Below are positions 12,073 through 13,163 of a DNA stretch of 13,163 bases, piece by piece. How positions within the stretch are numbered: position 1 is the stretch's first letter; the number at the start of each line of letters is the position of its first letter. A model generated the notes under the pieces. The model made no database searches and was not told the DNA's origin. It saw nothing but the letters and a program-made list of their open reading frames with translations. The translations under genes and the position numbers were made by a program. Origin of the DNA: JBDTYT01 sp040005555 (GTDB taxonomy: Bacteria; Actinomycetota; UBA4738; HRBIN12). The stretch covers positions 1 to 13,163 of the forward strand of contig JBDTYT010000047.1 of NCBI GenBank assembly GCA_040005555.1. Reading direction: 5' to 3'.

Positions 12073-12871
12073 GCCGCCGCGACCGCGGGCCCTCACGATC
12101 GCCGGCTCGGACTCCGGTGGGGGAGCCGGGATCCAGGCGGACCTGAAGACCTTCACGGCGCTCGGGGTGTTCGGCATGACCGCCATCACGGCGGTGACCG
12201 TGCAGAACACGCAGGGCGTGAGCGATCACCAGGAGATCTCGCCCGACACGGTGGTCGAGCAGATCAGAGCCGTGGTGACCGACATCGGGGTGGACGCCGC
12301 GAAGACCGGCATGCTCGCTTCGGCCGCCATCGTTGGAGCCGTCGCCGATGCCGTCGCCGAGACGGGCATCGTGAACCTCGTCGTCGACCCGGTGTCGGTG
12401 TCGAAGCACGGGCATCCGTTGCTCGCGCCCGACGCAGTCGATGTCCTCCGGGACCGGATCCTGCCCCTCGCCGTCTTGACGACGCCGAACCTACCCGAAG
12501 CCGGAGGCCTGGCCGGCTTCGCCGTCGAGACGCGCGACGAGATGCGCAAGGCCGCCGAAGCGATCTTGGGCTTCGGGCCGCGGGCGGTGCTCGTGAAGGG
12601 CGGGCACCTCGACGACGACCGGGCGGACGACCTGTTCGTGGACGCCGAGGGTGAGCGGTGGATCGAGGGGGTCCGCATCGATACGCCGAACACGCACGGG
12701 ACCGGGTGCGTGCTCTCGGCTGCTATCACCGCATACCTCGCCCGCGGCGAGGAGCTCATCGACGCGGTTCGCAAGGGAAAAGAGTTCGTCACCGAGGCGA
12801 TCCGGCATGCGCTCTCGATCGGGCACGGCATCGGTCCGGTCGACCCCGCCTGGGGGATCGAGGCTGTGTGA
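12062..12871 (+). CDS. thiD: Hydroxymethylpyrimidine / phosphomethylpyrimidine kinase
   Basis: A 269-residue ribokinase-fold enzyme that phosphorylates hydroxymethylpyrimidine and its monophosphate to the diphosphate used by thiamine-phosphate synthase. Landmarks are LTIAGSDSGGGAGIQADLKTF (11-31), TAVTVQNTQGV (43-53), DPVSVSKHG (109-117, family DPVMVAKSG), TPNLPEA (141-147), VLVKGGH (176-182) and THGTGC (211-216) with the catalytic Cys216. The longer open frame reaches back into thiL. TTG 12062 is the only reasonable start, gives the family length, and overlaps the thiL stop by 11 nt. The gene converges on rpmB with 3 nt between the stops. Confidence 0.94.
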   Translation: MPAEPPRPRALTIAGSDSGGGAGIQADLKTFTALGVFGMTAITAVTVQNTQGVSDHQEISPDTVVEQIRAVVTDIGVDAAKTGMLASAAIVGAVADAVAETGIVNLVVDPVSVSKHGHPLLAPDAVDVLRDRILPLAVLTTPNLPEAGGLAGFAVETRDEMRKAAEAILGFGPRAVLVKGGHLDDDRADDLFVDAEGERWIEGVRIDTPNTHGTGCVLSAAITAYLARGEELIDAVRKGKEFVTEAIRHALSIGHGIGPVDPAWGIEAV

Positions 12872-12874
12872 ACC

Positions 12875-13069
12875 TCAGCCGGCTCGGCGCTGAACCTTGC
12901 CGGCCTTGATGCAGCTCACGCAGGCGTTCACGCGCTTGGGCGAGCCGTTCACCACCGCCCGGATGCGCTGGATGTTGGGATCCCAGCGGCGCTTCGTCCG
13001 GCGGTGCGAGTGGGAGACCTGCATGCCGAAGAACGGCTTCTTCCCGCAGATGTCGCAGACGGCTGCCAT
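12875..13069 (-). CDS. rpmB: 50S ribosomal protein L28, zinc-binding form
   Basis: A 64-residue ribosomal protein L28. MAAVCDICGKKP (1-12) opens the protein, followed by SHSHRRTKRRWDPN (19-32) and CVSCIKAGKV (50-59). The two CxxC pairs (Cys5/Cys8 and Cys50/Cys53) make this the zinc-ribbon (C+) form; cysteine-free paralogues exist in some actinobacteria and are used under zinc shortage. The longer frame from 13126 is rejected because family homology begins at Met 13069. No Shine-Dalgarno precedes it, and a TACCCT lies 9 nt upstream, so the transcript may have a very short leader. Confidence 0.96.
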   Translation of the reverse strand: MAAVCDICGKKPFFGMQVSHSHRRTKRRWDPNIQRIRAVVNGSPKRVNACVSCIKAGKVQRRAG

Positions 13070-13078
13070 GGCCGAGCC

Positions 13079-13084
13079 AGGGTA
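13079..13084 (-). promoter_or_regulatory. -10-like element for rpmB
   Basis: TACCCT on the minus strand, ending 9 nt before ATG 13069. With a normal start distance this gives a leader of 2-3 nt or none. No clear -35. Confidence 0.35.
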
Positions 13085-13124
13085 ACAGACGTTTTTCGGA
13101 ACTCGGACGACGTCATCTGCGGCC

Positions 13125-13163
13125 ATGAGCTTGCGCGGTATCGCCCGAGGGGCGCAGAGTGAG
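13125..13163 (+). CDS. Possible start of a divergent gene, cut by window edge
   Basis: ATG 13125 opens a frame reading MSLRGIARGAQSE that stays open to the window end. There is no Shine-Dalgarno and only a poor -10 before it. Thirteen residues are too few to identify. In actinobacteria I recall a DAK2-domain gene and recG beside rpmB, which would fit the orientation, but the residues seen do not prove it. Confidence 0.25.
   Translation, partial: MSLRGIARGAQSE

Noticed and set aside
1..13163. Mobile element, prophage, CRISPR array or defence island
   Set aside because: I saw no transposase, integrase, terminal repeats, direct-repeat array or defence-type domains on either strand; coding style is uniform across the window.

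Overview
This is a GC-rich, gene-dense bacterial chromosome segment, most likely from a member of the Actinomycetota. The evidence is the HU gene with a basic tail, an F420-type guanylyltransferase (CofC/FbiD), the four-cysteine L28 protein, frequent GTG starts with 4-base GTGA or ATGA overlaps, and the gene order. As far as I recall, tRNA-Gln / HU / cofC / plsC / ddl / Lrp-type protein / thiL / thiD / rpmB is the backbone found around hupB-ddl-thiL-rpmB in mycobacteria and streptomycetes. I cannot place the organism below phylum from sequence alone.

Left part (1-2094): the 5' half of a tRNA-Gln(CUG) gene runs off the left edge on the minus strand. Next come a secreted lipoprotein (minus), HU (plus, with a recognisable promoter), and a minus-strand pair of cofC followed by a degenerate cold-shock-domain protein.

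Centre-left (2095-5340): plsC acyltransferase, a Cys/Met-metabolism PLP enzyme and D-Ala-D-Ala ligase run in one direction, the last two overlapping by four bases. They end at a hairpin shared with a convergent stand-alone Lrp/AsnC-type RAM-domain gene.

Centre-right (5341-10990): this block appears to be inserted relative to the classical order. It holds a three-gene cassette (small basic protein, phosphoribosyltransferase, three-helix membrane protein, linked by GTGA and ATGA overlaps), a three-gene export-like operon (LolA-like exported protein, BcrA-type ABC ATPase, ABC-2 permease), and a convergent, divergent-sequence ATP-type PEP carboxykinase.

Right part (10991-13163): a palindrome between pckA and thiL carries back-to-back -10 elements. 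thiL and thiD overlap and supply the last phosphorylation steps toward thiamine diphosphate. The zinc-type rpmB gene converges on thiD. A possible plus-strand gene starts near the right edge.

Most of the window is ordinary housekeeping sequence. The points most worth following are a repeated leaderless-start architecture (a -10-like hexamer 6-7 nt before the start codon, no Shine-Dalgarno), a probable CTG start for plsC, the LolA-like/ABC operon, and the divergent cold-shock and PEPCK proteins. I found no phage, transposon, CRISPR or defence system. No stretch above about 300 bases lacks a gene.
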